This document shows positions 44,790 to 53,768 of a DNA stretch of 64,000 nt, in pieces. Positions within the stretch are counted from its first letter, which is position 1. Every line of letters starts with the position of its first letter. This DNA is from Caballeronia hypogeia (lineage in GTDB: Bacteria; Pseudomonadota; Gammaproteobacteria; Burkholderiales; Burkholderiaceae). The DNA is taken from NCBI RefSeq assembly GCF_001544875.2, contig NZ_FCOA02000020.1, positions 62,001 through 126,000 of the forward strand. The letters run 5' to 3'. The translations under genes were made by a program, and so were the position numbers. The notes under the pieces are model-generated. The model saw only the letters and a list, made by a program, of their open reading frames with translations, did not search any database and was not told the DNA's origin.

Positions 44790-45070
44790 GTCTCTCTCCC
44801 AGATAAATGCTGATATTTTTATTTTTGCGAAACGACTTGGTAGCCCAGCCGCAGCGGCCAACGACCTCATAGTGGATCTGACGAATCGTTTGGTTCCGCG
44901 GGGAAACATTCTGTCGCGGTCTAATTTTTGTCGACCGGGCAGGGATTAAAACATGCGTCTAACCGTCATGTTAATCAGGGTTAACAATACGGCAAAAAAC
45001 AATCCGGCCGTTCGTATTAGATAATCGCTCACAACAAAATGCGAGGCAGTACTTATTCGAATCTGCGCAA

Positions 45071-45153
45071 AATAGTACCTGTGATTACTTCTCGTTATCA
45101 ACGGTGCGATTTTTGCGAAGGCGGAAAGAGGGCGTTTTCACTGGTGAAAATCG
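45071..45153. repeat. Dispersed repeat copy 5: hairpin plus GTTTTCACTGGTGAAAAT
   Basis: Homologous over about 80 bases to 5601-5682: a TTATCAACGGTGC hairpin arm, TTTTTGCGAAGGCGG and the palindrome at 45134-45151 (one arm base changed). As at 6.8 kb, a csbD gene follows. Confidence 0.65.
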
Positions 45154-45192
45154 GTCAGAGGCGAGATCCGGCGATAGACGCCGCCTGCCGTC

Positions 45193-45456
45193 GTGACGCG
45201 GCATCGTCTTTGCGCTGATGTCGTCATGCCTGCATGCCGCAGGCAAACTGGGAGAGAGATCACGAATGAAGACCAGGCGAAGGCCGTCGGGGAGAAGGTC
45301 AAAGGCAAGATCAACGAGGGCGTCGGCAAAATGACGAACGATCCCACGCAGGAAGCGAAGGGCGATGCGCAGCGGGTCGAAGGCGAAGTGCGCAAGGACG
45401 TCGGTGACGCCAAAGAAGACCTGAAGGACTCAACGGACGATACGGCAAAGCCGTAA
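45193..45456 (+). CDS. CsbD-family protein, second copy with ATG changed to ACG
   Basis: The CsbD body NEDQAKAVGEKVKGKINEGVGKMTNDPTQEAKGDAQ is intact to the TAA and nearly that of the 6.9-kb copy, but the codon before NEDQ is ACG (45262-45264) in place of ATG. In-frame alternatives are GTG at 45193 and further codons that add about 23 residues (MTRHRLCADVV...). So the copy is either silent, translated weakly from a non-standard codon, or extended. Confidence 0.6.
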   Translation: MTRHRLCADVVMPACRRQTGREITNEDQAKAVGEKVKGKINEGVGKMTNDPTQEAKGDAQRVEGEVRKDVGDAKEDLKDSTDDTAKP

Positions 45457-45512
45457 GCGAACCGTGATTGGCCAAGCCGTCTTAAGCGGCTCGATTCACC
45501 TATTACAGCGAT

Positions 45513-45534
45513 GCCCGCCTCTCGCGGGCGTTTT
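45513..45534 (+). terminator. Terminator after the second csbD copy
   Basis: GCCCGC/GCGGGC stem with a CTCTC loop, then GTTTT. Short but plausible. Confidence 0.55.
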
Positions 45535-45635
45535 CGTTCACCGAATTGCAGCCGACCTTCCGGTGTCTTCCGGTGTCAGCGGCTGCGATTTTGACGCACC
45601 AGCGAATGCATTTCTGCAATCCTGGGCTTGAGTTT

Positions 45636-45824
45636 CTAGTTGCGCGCATTCACCCGAGCCGATCTCAAGCAATCGTGCAGGTTGCGCAGCAGTATCGGTA
45701 AAGAACGGCACAAGCTGCGCGGTTTGAGAACCTTGCTGTGAATGGCGCCGGTTTTGGGTTCGACGTCGTGAATCTGGAAAACGCGCTTAGCTAGGTCGAT
45801 GGGCAATGATCGCGGGTTCCATCT
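45636..45824 (-). pseudogene. 5' fragment of an IS110 transposase
   Basis: The frame reads PIDLAKRVFQIHDVEPKTGAIHSKVLK, the start of an IS110 DEDD domain, and then loses similarity up to a TAG. It is a scar and differs from the two complete IS110 copies. The rest of 45540-46001 holds no gene. Confidence 0.7.
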
Positions 45825-46001
45825 AGTTCTCCTTGGCGGCGGGAACGCCGAACCATCAATGTCGCATGTCCACGGCGAGAGCCTGCAGCGCCTGTTTGGC
45901 CGTTGAGACGGGAGGCGACCATCCCACCATCTGGCCGTGACATGACATCCTAAGCATGTGTAGGGTCGTTGTCGGAAGGCGATTTGAGGGCTTGAACGCT
46001 C

Positions 46002-46895
46002 TCAAGGTCCGAGAATTTGACTGATACTTGCAAGTGAATCGAGCGTATGAAGTAAATGCCGGCGCATCGCTTCGGATGCTTCTTCGTTCTTTTCGCGCTC
46101 AAGTAGATCGAGCACTTCGAGATGCTGCTTCGCATGCTCGGCGTAACGTTCCCGATGCTGCATCGAACGATAGGAAAGCAGGCGTCGCACGCGATTCACT
46201 CGTTTAATTGTGTCGATGAAAAAGCTGTTCCCCGATGCCTCGACAAGCGACTCATGAAAGCGCACCCCGCGCTCGTGCAATTGATCGGCGGTGTCGGTTT
46301 CGATGCCGCCCGCAAGCAGATGCTTTTCCACATCGCGGCAGCGCTCCAGTACTTTTCTCTCCAACCGATAACCCGGTTCGAGCAACGCGGCCGGCTCCAG
46401 CGCGAGACGCAGGCGATATGACTTGAGCAGGCTGTCGGGCGTGGTGAGCATTGTCGAGAACTGCCAGCCGTAGCCAGGTTTGCGCTCGGCCCAGCCTTCC
46501 TGAGAAATGCGTGTGAGCACGGCGGTAAGCTGTGCGCTCGTCAGACCGTAGCGAGTGCGGATCATCTGCTCGGAGAACTCCTCGGGCAGGGCGCCTTTGA
46601 GCCGATCATCGGCGATTCGAAAATACACGCTCGTCACGACATCGGTTTCGGCGAGCCCGAGCTCATCGACGACATCCGATAGTGACTCGGTCACCGGCTT
46701 GGCGACAAAGAATCCGCGATTTTTTTCGCGCGTAAGAACGCCCTTTTCGTGCAGCAGGGCGAGCGCCTCGTTGACGGGCGAGCGCGATACACGCAAGCGA
46801 TCCGCCAGCATTTGCGCTGGCAGGTGTGCGCCGGCCATCAAGCCTTCGTTCTTTATAAGCTCGACAATCTGAGTCGCAATTGAGCGGTCGATCAT
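46002..46895 (-). CDS. GntR-family regulator with two tandem wHTH domains (locus A)
   Basis: About 297 aa from MIDRSIATQIVE, ATG after AAGGAAATTGAAA. The first wHTH is GAHLPAQMLADRLRVSRSPVNEALALLHEKGVL; a second one, FSEQMIRTRYGLTSAQLTAVLTRISQEGWAERKPGYGWQF, follows at about 105-150; an FCD effector domain ends the protein. Its architecture is that of the regulator at 55.4 kb, a clear paralogue. It lies 34 bases after the aconitase gene and so shares its promoter, where the TTTGCAT-N14-ATGCAAT site sits. Likely autoregulated repressor, by inference. Confidence 0.88.
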   Translation of the reverse strand: MIDRSIATQIVELIKNEGLMAGAHLPAQMLADRLRVSRSPVNEALALLHEKGVLTREKNRGFFVAKPVTESLSDVVDELGLAETDVVTSVYFRIADDRLKGALPEEFSEQMIRTRYGLTSAQLTAVLTRISQEGWAERKPGYGWQFSTMLTTPDSLLKSYRLRLALEPAALLEPGYRLERKVLERCRDVEKHLLAGGIETDTADQLHERGVRFHESLVEASGNSFFIDTIKRVNRVRRLLSYRSMQHRERYAEHAKQHLEVLDLLEREKNEEASEAMRRHLLHTLDSLASISQILGP

Positions 46896-46929
46896 TTTCA
46901 ATTTCCTTCTACGCGACGCAGCGACGCGC

Positions 46930-49557
46930 TCAGGCCTCCTCTTCCCGCGTGAGGTGTTTTTGCAGTATCAGCGGGATGACGCCGCCTGAGCGCAGCAAGC
47001 GGCATTCGAGTTGTGTTTCGACGGCGGCAGTCGCATTGACCGGCTCCACGCTGCCGTTCGCACGCATGATTTTGACTGACACTTTACAGCGCGGCGACAG
47101 CATGCCAGCGGGCGCGTCGACTTCGAGCCTATCACCTGGCTGCAGATCGAGCGTGTCAGGGCCAATGCCAGCCGCGAAGCGCAGTGGCAGGATACCCATG
47201 CCGATCAGGTTGGAGCGATGGATGCGCTCAAAGCTCATCGCCAGCACCGCGCGGATGCCGAGCAGGCGCTGCCCCTTCGCGGCCCAGTCGCGCGACGAAC
47301 CTGTGCCGTAGCGCTCGCCCGCGACCAGCACGACTGAATGACCTTCGTCGTGATAACGCTGCGCTGCTTCGAAGATCGGCATCACGTCGCCACTCGGCAC
47401 ATGCAGTGTGTGTGCGACGGGTACGCCGGGGGCAAGCTTGTTCACGAGAGTCTTGCTGTAAAAAGCGGCGCGCACCATCACTTCCCAGTTGCCGCGGCGC
47501 GATGCGAACACGTTAAGGTCGTTGCGATCGTCGCCCCGCTCGACGAGAAAATCAGCTACAAAACTGTTCTTCGGGATCGCGCTAGCCGGTGAGATGTGAT
47601 CGGTCGTCACGTCGTCGCCGAGCACGAGCAGCGGATAGGCGCAGTAGTTGCCGAGCTGGCTGCCCTCCGACGCCGACGCAAACGGCGGCCGGCGCAATGC
47701 CGTCGATGCCGGGGTCCACGGGAAGCGTGCGGTGTCTGGCGCTTCAAGATCGTGCCAAGCGGGGTTTTTGCTCGCGATGGCGAATGCGCGCGGATAATCT
47801 CGAGGATCGGCGGCCGCAGCGACCAGTGCGGCGACTTCTTCGCGCGTCGGCCAGATGTCGCGCAGGTAAACCGGCTTGCCGTCCTGCGTATGCTGAATCG
47901 CATCACGGCTCAAATCGGCTTCGGCATCGCCGGCGAGTGCGAACGCGATGACGAGAGGCGGCGACATGATGAAGCCGAGGTCAAGATCGGGATGAATGCG
48001 GCCGGGGAAGTTGCGATTGCCAGACAGCATCGCGACGGGATATATGCTTTTGTCGGCGATCGCGTCGCGGATCGGCGCTGTCAGCGGCCCCGAATTGCCG
48101 ATGCACGTCGTGCATCCGAAGCCGACGATATCGAATCCAACCGAAGACAGATCGTCGATTAAGTTCGCACGTTCGAGATACGCGGCAGCGGCGGGCGAAC
48201 CGGGACCTAGCGAGGTCTTGATCCACGACGGCACCTTAAGACCGAGCGAACGGGCCTTGCGCGCCAGTAGTCCGGCGGCGACCAGCAGCGCCGGATCCGA
48301 CGTGTTCGTGCAGCTCGTTATGGCAGCGATCGCAACCGGATGCTTCGGCATGGACGCGTGCTTTGATGCAGGCAGGAAATCAATCTTAGCGAGCGCGTCG
48401 CGAGTCTGCGAATAATCGAGCAGATCCTGCGGACGACGCGGACCGGCGATGTGCATGCCGATATTGCCCAGATCGATATCGATCGTGCGCGAGTAGCGGG
48501 GCGCGCTTTCGGGATCGAACCACACACCCGCCGCGCGCGTGAACGCTTCGACCAGGCGAATCGATGACTCGGGACGATTCGTCGCGCGCAAATAGTCCAG
48601 CGTGTGCTGATCGACGGGGAAGAAACCCGTCGATGCGCCATATTCCGGCGCCATGTTCGCGACAACGGCTCGATCACCTGCCGTCAACGTCGATACGCCC
48701 GGCCCGAAGAATTCCACGAACTCGCCCGAAACACCGATCGCACGCAGTCTTTGCGTGACCGTCAACGCCAGATCGGTCGCGAGCACGCCCGGCTTTAGGG
48801 CGCCCGTGAGCCGCACGCCGATTACATCGGGAATGCGCTGCATCACCGGCATGCCGAACATCACCGTCTGCGCTTCCAGTCCGCCTACGCCCCAGCCGAG
48901 CACGCCGATGCCGTTGATCATCGGCGTATGGCTATCCGTACCGATGAGCGTATCAGGCACGGCCCAGGTTTCGCCATCGCGCTCGACCGTCGTGACGACG
49001 GTCGCGAGCTGTTCGAGGTTGATTGTATGCATGATCCCGGTGCCCGGCGGATGAATTCGCACGCCCGTCAGCGCCTTCGACGCCCATCGCAGAAAGCGAT
49101 AGCGCTCCGCGTTGCGCCTCAGTTCGAGCGCAAGATTCTCTGGTGCTGCGTCGGGCCGCGCGAAATATTCGACGGCGAGCGAGTGATCCACTGAGGAATC
49201 CACCGGCAACACCGGATTGAGCGCGGACGGATCGGCGCCGGCTTCGGCGAGCGCGTCGCGCATGCCGGCGATGTCGACGAGCGCGGGAGTGCTGGTCGTG
49301 TCGTGCATCAGTACACGATTCGGCTGAAAGGCTATCTCCGCTTCGCTGGTCGCTCGTTGCGTCCAGCCCAGGATGCCAGCGACCGCGTGCTCGCGCTCCG
49401 CGCCTTCCGTGTTGCGGACGACGTTCTCGAGCAGAAGCCGCAGCACCACGGGCAATTCGCGCAATTTGTCGCCGAAAAGAGCGGGCAGATCGACGTAGAG
49501 ATACGGCATGCCGTCGACGCTCAAACGGGCTTGAGAGGGGGCGTTAGTGTTTTCCAT
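46930..49557 (-). CDS. acnA: Aconitate hydratase, AcnA type
   Basis: About 875 aa from MENTNAPSQARLSVDG (an in-frame start 7 codons earlier overlaps the operator). [4Fe-4S] ligands: SCTNTSDP and GFGCTTCIGNSGPL; swivel domain with GERYGTGSSRDWAAKGQRLLG. It isomerises citrate and isocitrate by way of cis-aconitate. A copy under a catabolic GntR, beside a lactonase and an MFS carrier, suggests use of an imported tricarboxylate or its lactone rather than the housekeeping TCA role. Some related enzymes (AcnD) work on 2-methylcitrate, but no prp genes are near. Confidence 0.88.
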   Translation of the reverse strand: MENTNAPSQARLSVDGMPYLYVDLPALFGDKLRELPVVLRLLLENVVRNTEGAEREHAVAGILGWTQRATSEAEIAFQPNRVLMHDTTSTPALVDIAGMRDALAEAGADPSALNPVLPVDSSVDHSLAVEYFARPDAAPENLALELRRNAERYRFLRWASKALTGVRIHPPGTGIMHTINLEQLATVVTTVERDGETWAVPDTLIGTDSHTPMINGIGVLGWGVGGLEAQTVMFGMPVMQRIPDVIGVRLTGALKPGVLATDLALTVTQRLRAIGVSGEFVEFFGPGVSTLTAGDRAVVANMAPEYGASTGFFPVDQHTLDYLRATNRPESSIRLVEAFTRAAGVWFDPESAPRYSRTIDIDLGNIGMHIAGPRRPQDLLDYSQTRDALAKIDFLPASKHASMPKHPVAIAAITSCTNTSDPALLVAAGLLARKARSLGLKVPSWIKTSLGPGSPAAAAYLERANLIDDLSSVGFDIVGFGCTTCIGNSGPLTAPIRDAIADKSIYPVAMLSGNRNFPGRIHPDLDLGFIMSPPLVIAFALAGDAEADLSRDAIQHTQDGKPVYLRDIWPTREEVAALVAAAADPRDYPRAFAIASKNPAWHDLEAPDTARFPWTPASTALRRPPFASASEGSQLGNYCAYPLLVLGDDVTTDHISPASAIPKNSFVADFLVERGDDRNDLNVFASRRGNWEVMVRAAFYSKTLVNKLAPGVPVAHTLHVPSGDVMPIFEAAQRYHDEGHSVVLVAGERYGTGSSRDWAAKGQRLLGIRAVLAMSFERIHRSNLIGMGILPLRFAAGIGPDTLDLQPGDRLEVDAPAGMLSPRCKVSVKIMRANGSVEPVNATAAVETQLECRLLRSGGVIPLILQKHLTREEEA

Positions 49558-49566
49558 GACTGTATT

Positions 49567-49594
49567 TTTGCATTTCAATGGTTAAAAATGCAAT
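49567..49594. promoter_or_regulatory. TTTGCAT-N14-ATGCAAT operator of locus A
   Basis: An inverted repeat between the divergent aconitase and lactonase genes, 10 bases before the aconitase ATG and 40 before the lactonase GTG. The spacing of 14 is the same as in the four operators of locus B, but the half-sites differ. Confidence 0.65.
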
Positions 49595-49633
49595 ATAGTG
49601 CAAACCCCAGATCACGAAAAAACAGGAGACACC

Positions 49634-50863
49634 GTGGAGAAAACCAGCGCAGAACGCGCCGATACTGACGTGGCGGGCCGCCGCAAAGCCTTGCAGGGCA
49701 TCGCTTCGCTCGGCGCGCTGGCCGTTCTGGGCGTGATAACCCCGTCGGTTTTCGGAAGCGGAAAGACTGTCGGCCAATCCAACATCAAGGAAAGAACACC
49801 CATGTTTGCTTACGTCGGATCGCGGACCACACGCGAACGCAACGCACGCGGCGACGGCATCAGCGTCTATCGCGTCGATACCGCGACGGGCGCGCTCACG
49901 CTCGTACAGCTCGTTAAGGATCTCGTCAACCCGTCGTTTCTCGCGCTATCCGCCAACGGCGAGCGTCTCTACACCGTGCACGGCGATCTGAGCGACATCA
50001 GCGCGTTCCGGGTCGATAAAGCTACCGGCGAACTGAAGTTCCTGAACAAGCAAAGCACCGAGGGCAAGAACCCGGTGCACCTCGCGATCGATCCGACGGG
50101 ACGTTATATCGTCGTGTCGAACCATATCGGCGCGAGTCTCGCCGTGTTGCCGATCGCCGCCGACGGCTCGCTCCAGCCGCTCACGCAACTGGTGAAGCTC
50201 GAAGGCCCGATCGGTCCGCATCGCGTGGAACAGAAGCAGGCGAAGCCACATTTCAATCCGTTCGATCCGACGGGCGAGTTCGTGATCGTGCCGGACAAGG
50301 GACTGGACCGCGTGTTTTCGTTCCGCTTCAAGGACGGACAATTGACGCCGGCGCAAGCGCCGTTCGTGACCACGCGCGAGACGGCGGGGCCGCGACACAT
50401 CGCGTTCCATCCAAAGGGCACGCATGCGTATGTCATCAACGAACTCGATTCGACCGTGACGACGTATCGCTATGACAAGGCCACGGGCGCGCTGCAACCG
50501 TTGCAGATCGTTTCGTCGCTGCCTGACACGTACACGGGCAACAGCCGCGCATCGGAGATCGAAGTCGATCGCACTGGGCGTTTCGTCTATGCGTCCAATC
50601 GCGGCTACGACAGCATCGCGACGTACCGCATCGATCAGTCGACGGGCCATCTGACCTTCCTCGGCGTGACGCAAACCGCTGGGCGCACGCCCCGCTTCAT
50701 CACCAGCACGCCCGATGGCCGCTTCATGTATGCATTGAACGAAGACAGCGACAGCATCGTCGCGTTTTCCATCGATGTCGAGAACGGCGCGCTCAAGCCG
50801 ACGGGCTTCTCCATCCAGTCCGGCAGCCCGGTCTGCATGGTGTTCTCGACGCATCACGCGTAA
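49634..50863 (+). CDS. TAT-exported seven-bladed lactonase (PF10282 type)
   Basis: About 409 aa from GTG with AGGAGACACC before it. The N-terminus has a twin-Arg motif GRRKAL and a hydrophobic run ending at SVFG, so it should fold in the cytoplasm and be exported to the periplasm. The rest is a beta-propeller with the repeated DPTGRYIVVSNH, DPTGEFVIVPDKG, HPKGTHAYVINEL and DRTGRFVYASNRG blade motif of 6-phosphogluconolactonase relatives. A periplasmic lactonase could open an imported lactone before uptake. It starts a two-gene unit with the MFS carrier. Confidence 0.85.
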   Translation: MEKTSAERADTDVAGRRKALQGIASLGALAVLGVITPSVFGSGKTVGQSNIKERTPMFAYVGSRTTRERNARGDGISVYRVDTATGALTLVQLVKDLVNPSFLALSANGERLYTVHGDLSDISAFRVDKATGELKFLNKQSTEGKNPVHLAIDPTGRYIVVSNHIGASLAVLPIAADGSLQPLTQLVKLEGPIGPHRVEQKQAKPHFNPFDPTGEFVIVPDKGLDRVFSFRFKDGQLTPAQAPFVTTRETAGPRHIAFHPKGTHAYVINELDSTVTTYRYDKATGALQPLQIVSSLPDTYTGNSRASEIEVDRTGRFVYASNRGYDSIATYRIDQSTGHLTFLGVTQTAGRTPRFITSTPDGRFMYALNEDSDSIVAFSIDVENGALKPTGFSIQSGSPVCMVFSTHHA

Positions 50864-50916
50864 GGCCGCTTCCATCTCTTTTGAAGGTCCGGCGGCATGC
50901 CGCCGGAAAGCGAAAC

Positions 50917-52239
50917 ATGCAAACATCCACTGCAATCGACGAACGCGCGCTGGTCCGCAAGATTTCCTGGCGCATCATTCCGTTCGTGTTCATCCTCTAC
51001 ATCATTTCGTATCTGGATCGCGCGAACATCGGTTATGCCGCGCTGCAGATGAACAAGGAACTCGCCTTGAGCAGCGAGGCGTTCGGCTTCGTGTCGGGCA
51101 TCTTCTTCATTGGATATTTCCTGTTCGAAGTGCCCAGCAACGTGATGCTCAACAAGTTTGGCGCGCGCGTGTGGATCGCGCGGATTCTGCTCACGTGGGG
51201 CGTGGTCGCGGTAATTTCGGCGTTCGTGCAAAACGCCACGCAGCTCTATGTGCTGCGCTTTCTGCTGGGCGTCGCGGAAGCGGGATTCTTTCCCGGCATC
51301 ATCGTTTATCTGACGTACTGGTTCCGCGCGAAAGAACTCGCGACGACCGTCGCGCTTTTCACGGCGGCAATTCCGGTGTCGTACATCATCGGCGCGCCGC
51401 TTTCAACGTGGATCATGGACAACGTGCACTGGCTCGGGTGGAGCGGCTGGCGCTGGATGCTCGTGCTCGAAGGCGCGCCCGCGCTGATCGGCGGCGTCAT
51501 GTGCTTCGCCTGGTTGACCGACAAGCCGTCCGACGCCAAGTGGCTCAAGCCCGAGGAACGCGAGTGGCTACTCGATCAGCTCGCGGGCGACGCGAAGGCG
51601 CGGCCTGGCGCGAAGCACTTCGGCTCACTCAAGGCGATGACCAATCCGAAGGTGCTGTACCTTTCGTTCATCTATTTTGTGTATCAGTGCGGCAGTCTCG
51701 GCGTCGGTTACTGGATGCCGCAGATCATCAAGGGCTTTTCGAAGACGCTGAGTCATACGCAGGTGGGCCTCATTGCGATGGTGCCGTATCTTTTCGCGAC
51801 GATCGTGATGGTGCTGTGGTCGCGCAGGTCGGATCGCCGCAACGAACGCCGCCTACATTCCGCGATTCCGCTCGCGCTGGCGGCCGCCGCGCTGCTCGGC
51901 GCAGGTCTTGCGACGAACCCGTATGTATCGATTACGATGATAAGCCTGAGCCTTGCCGGTCTCTATGCTTTCAAGTCGCCGTTCTGGGCATTGCCGACGC
52001 TGTTCCTCACGCGCTCGACCGCGGCCGTTTCCATTGCGGTGATCAATTCGGTGGGCAATCTCGGCGGCTTCGTCGGGCCGTTCGCAATCGGCTATATCAA
52101 GGGCTCCGACGGCAGCGCGACGCATGGCTTGCTATTCCTGTCGGGTCTGCTCGTCGCTTCTTTCCTCATGACCCTCTTCATTCGACTCGCAGAACATGGA
52201 CCAGAAGGGTCGATCGCGGTGGCAAAGCCAGGTCACTGA
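50917..52239 (+). CDS. MFS transporter, anion:cation symporter family (locus A)
   Basis: About 440 aa from MQTSTAIDERALVRKISWRIIPF. Twelve membrane helices; the ACS signature is YLDRANIGYAALQMNKELALSSEAFGFVSGIFFIGYFLFEVPSN. ACS carriers bring in organic anions such as tartrate, phthalate, glucarate and tricarballylate. Close to the 60.9-kb carrier of locus B in type. It follows the lactonase by 53 bases. Confidence 0.9.
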   Translation: MQTSTAIDERALVRKISWRIIPFVFILYIISYLDRANIGYAALQMNKELALSSEAFGFVSGIFFIGYFLFEVPSNVMLNKFGARVWIARILLTWGVVAVISAFVQNATQLYVLRFLLGVAEAGFFPGIIVYLTYWFRAKELATTVALFTAAIPVSYIIGAPLSTWIMDNVHWLGWSGWRWMLVLEGAPALIGGVMCFAWLTDKPSDAKWLKPEEREWLLDQLAGDAKARPGAKHFGSLKAMTNPKVLYLSFIYFVYQCGSLGVGYWMPQIIKGFSKTLSHTQVGLIAMVPYLFATIVMVLWSRRSDRRNERRLHSAIPLALAAAALLGAGLATNPYVSITMISLSLAGLYAFKSPFWALPTLFLTRSTAAVSIAVINSVGNLGGFVGPFAIGYIKGSDGSATHGLLFLSGLLVASFLMTLFIRLAEHGPEGSIAVAKPGH

Positions 52240-52602
52240 CTAACTGACTGATTAGCGTCAGGTTATTCCTCGCTCGGACGACCTAGCCTTTTCCACAATA
52301 ACAGCGAGTAGAGCGTCGGCGCGTGCGACACGCCGACAGCGCTTGTCCTTGATCCGCAGCGCGTGCATTTCCGCGATGCGCCACCTTAATCTCGACGCCT
52401 CCTATTTCGGCCAGGGAAAAAGTGTCGCAGTCAAACCGGCCCACGACCAGATTCCGTTCCGAAAGCTTAGATTGCGGACGAACCGGTCCATACTTGTCTT
52501 TACTTCTTCGAAGTACAAAATCAGCGGCGAGTGCTCGCTTGTGCTGTGCCACAGCGCGCGCACGCCTTTTTCTTTTTCCTCTTTTCGCTCCATGAGGTCG
52601 GC
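52240..52602. other. Gap without a supported gene
   Basis: 363 bases between the MFS gene and the binding-protein-like gene. No ORF with family features. I see a possible weak operator-like word CTTCGAAGTAC near 52507-52517 only. Confidence 0.35.
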
Positions 52603-53349
52603 ATGTTCGTTGACAAATCCCTTATCGATACATTTGCGCCCGACGGCAAACTGCGGGCTTCGATCAATCTCGGCAATCCAGTTCTGGCAAACCGCCCGGA
52701 TGCGCAGGTCTTACCTACGGGTATTTCGGTCGACCTCGCAAGGAAGCTGGCAGAGAAACTGAGCGTTGAACTTGAGTTGGTCGTATTCAACACCGCCAGA
52801 GACTCCGTGGAGGCCGTCGCAAGCGAAAGGGCGGACATTGGCTTCTTCGCGGTCGATCCAGCTCGGGGTGCAGCGATCGCTTTCACCGAACCCTATCTGC
52901 TGATTGAGGGCTTTTATTTGGTACGCCACGATTCGCCCTTCAAAGATAACGCCGATGTCGATCGCGAGGGCGTCAGAATCGCGGTAGGGAAGGGAACTGC
53001 ATACGATCTCTTTCTTTCTCGCGAGATCAAGTCGGCGACGCTCGTGCGGGCCGCGTCTTCTCAGGTAGTGGTCGAAACGTTCCTGAGCGACGAGCTCGAT
53101 GTAGCCGCTGGTGTGAAGCAAGTTCTGGAGCAAGAGCTCAAGCGTTCCCCTAACTTGCGACTCCTTGATAAGCGCTTTATGGTCATTCAGCAAGCGATGG
53201 GACTTCCCAAGTCAAAGGGCGAACCCGCTGCGCGCTTTCTGCGCGAATTCGTTGAAGAAATGAAATCTACCGGTTTCATCGACGAAGCGATGCGAAATCA
53301 TCGCGTCGACGGCGCCACGTTGGCCCCAAGCGCTAGTTCCAACAAGTGA
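52603..53349 (+). CDS. SBP_bac_3-type binding protein without a signal peptide
   Basis: About 248 aa. The fold of amino-acid/ABC binding proteins is clear: GKLRASINLGNPVLANR, GISVDLARKLAEKLSVELELVVFNTARDSVEAV, DIGFFAVDPARGAAIAFTEPYLLIEGFYLV. No signal peptide is seen, and no ABC permease or ATPase is near. It may be a cytoplasmic sensor-like or moonlighting protein of the kind often paired with oxygenases. It is followed after 11 bases by an ABM-family gene. Confidence 0.7.
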   Translation: MFVDKSLIDTFAPDGKLRASINLGNPVLANRPDAQVLPTGISVDLARKLAEKLSVELELVVFNTARDSVEAVASERADIGFFAVDPARGAAIAFTEPYLLIEGFYLVRHDSPFKDNADVDREGVRIAVGKGTAYDLFLSREIKSATLVRAASSQVVVETFLSDELDVAAGVKQVLEQELKRSPNLRLLDKRFMVIQQAMGLPKSKGEPAARFLREFVEEMKSTGFIDEAMRNHRVDGATLAPSASSNK

Positions 53350-53360
53350 TGAGGTGACTG

Positions 53361-53654
53361 ATGGTATTTGAAATGGCTCAGATCGAGATTCTGCCTGGAA
53401 AAGGGGCCGAATTCGAAGCAGGCGTTGCGCAAGCCGTACCGCTGTTTCTGCGCGCAAAGGGTTGCAGCGAAGTGAAGCTGCTTCGAACCATCGAGCATGC
53501 GGAGCGGTACACGCTAATGGTTCGATGGGATACGGTGGCAGACCACATGGTCACCTTCAGGGAGTCCGAGGACTTTCAGGAGTGGCGACGGCTCGTTGGA
53601 TCGTTCTTCAAGACACCTCCAACTGTTACGCACGCCGAGGTCGCGGTCGGATAG
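53361..53654 (+). CDS. ABM/YgiN-like monooxygenase domain protein
   Basis: Protein of 97 aa with a ferredoxin-like fold typical of antibiotic biosynthesis monooxygenase domains: IEILPGKGAEFEAGVAQAVPLFLRAKGCSEVKLLRTIEHAERYTLMVRWDTVADHM. These small dimers act on quinols or aromatic substrates or have a scavenging role. It is coupled with the binding-protein-like gene (11-base gap) and convergent with the dicarboxylate carrier. Confidence 0.75.
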   Translation: MVFEMAQIEILPGKGAEFEAGVAQAVPLFLRAKGCSEVKLLRTIEHAERYTLMVRWDTVADHMVTFRESEDFQEWRRLVGSFFKTPPTVTHAEVAVG

Positions 53655-53768
53655 AAAAAGGGCGTCGCTCTCGCGAGAAAAGGTAGGGCGACCTTCGGTG
53701 TCTGATTTGACTCTCAATGCAGTCGATGGTCGAGCGTCGCTTGGACGCTCGTTACGGTACTGACGGCG

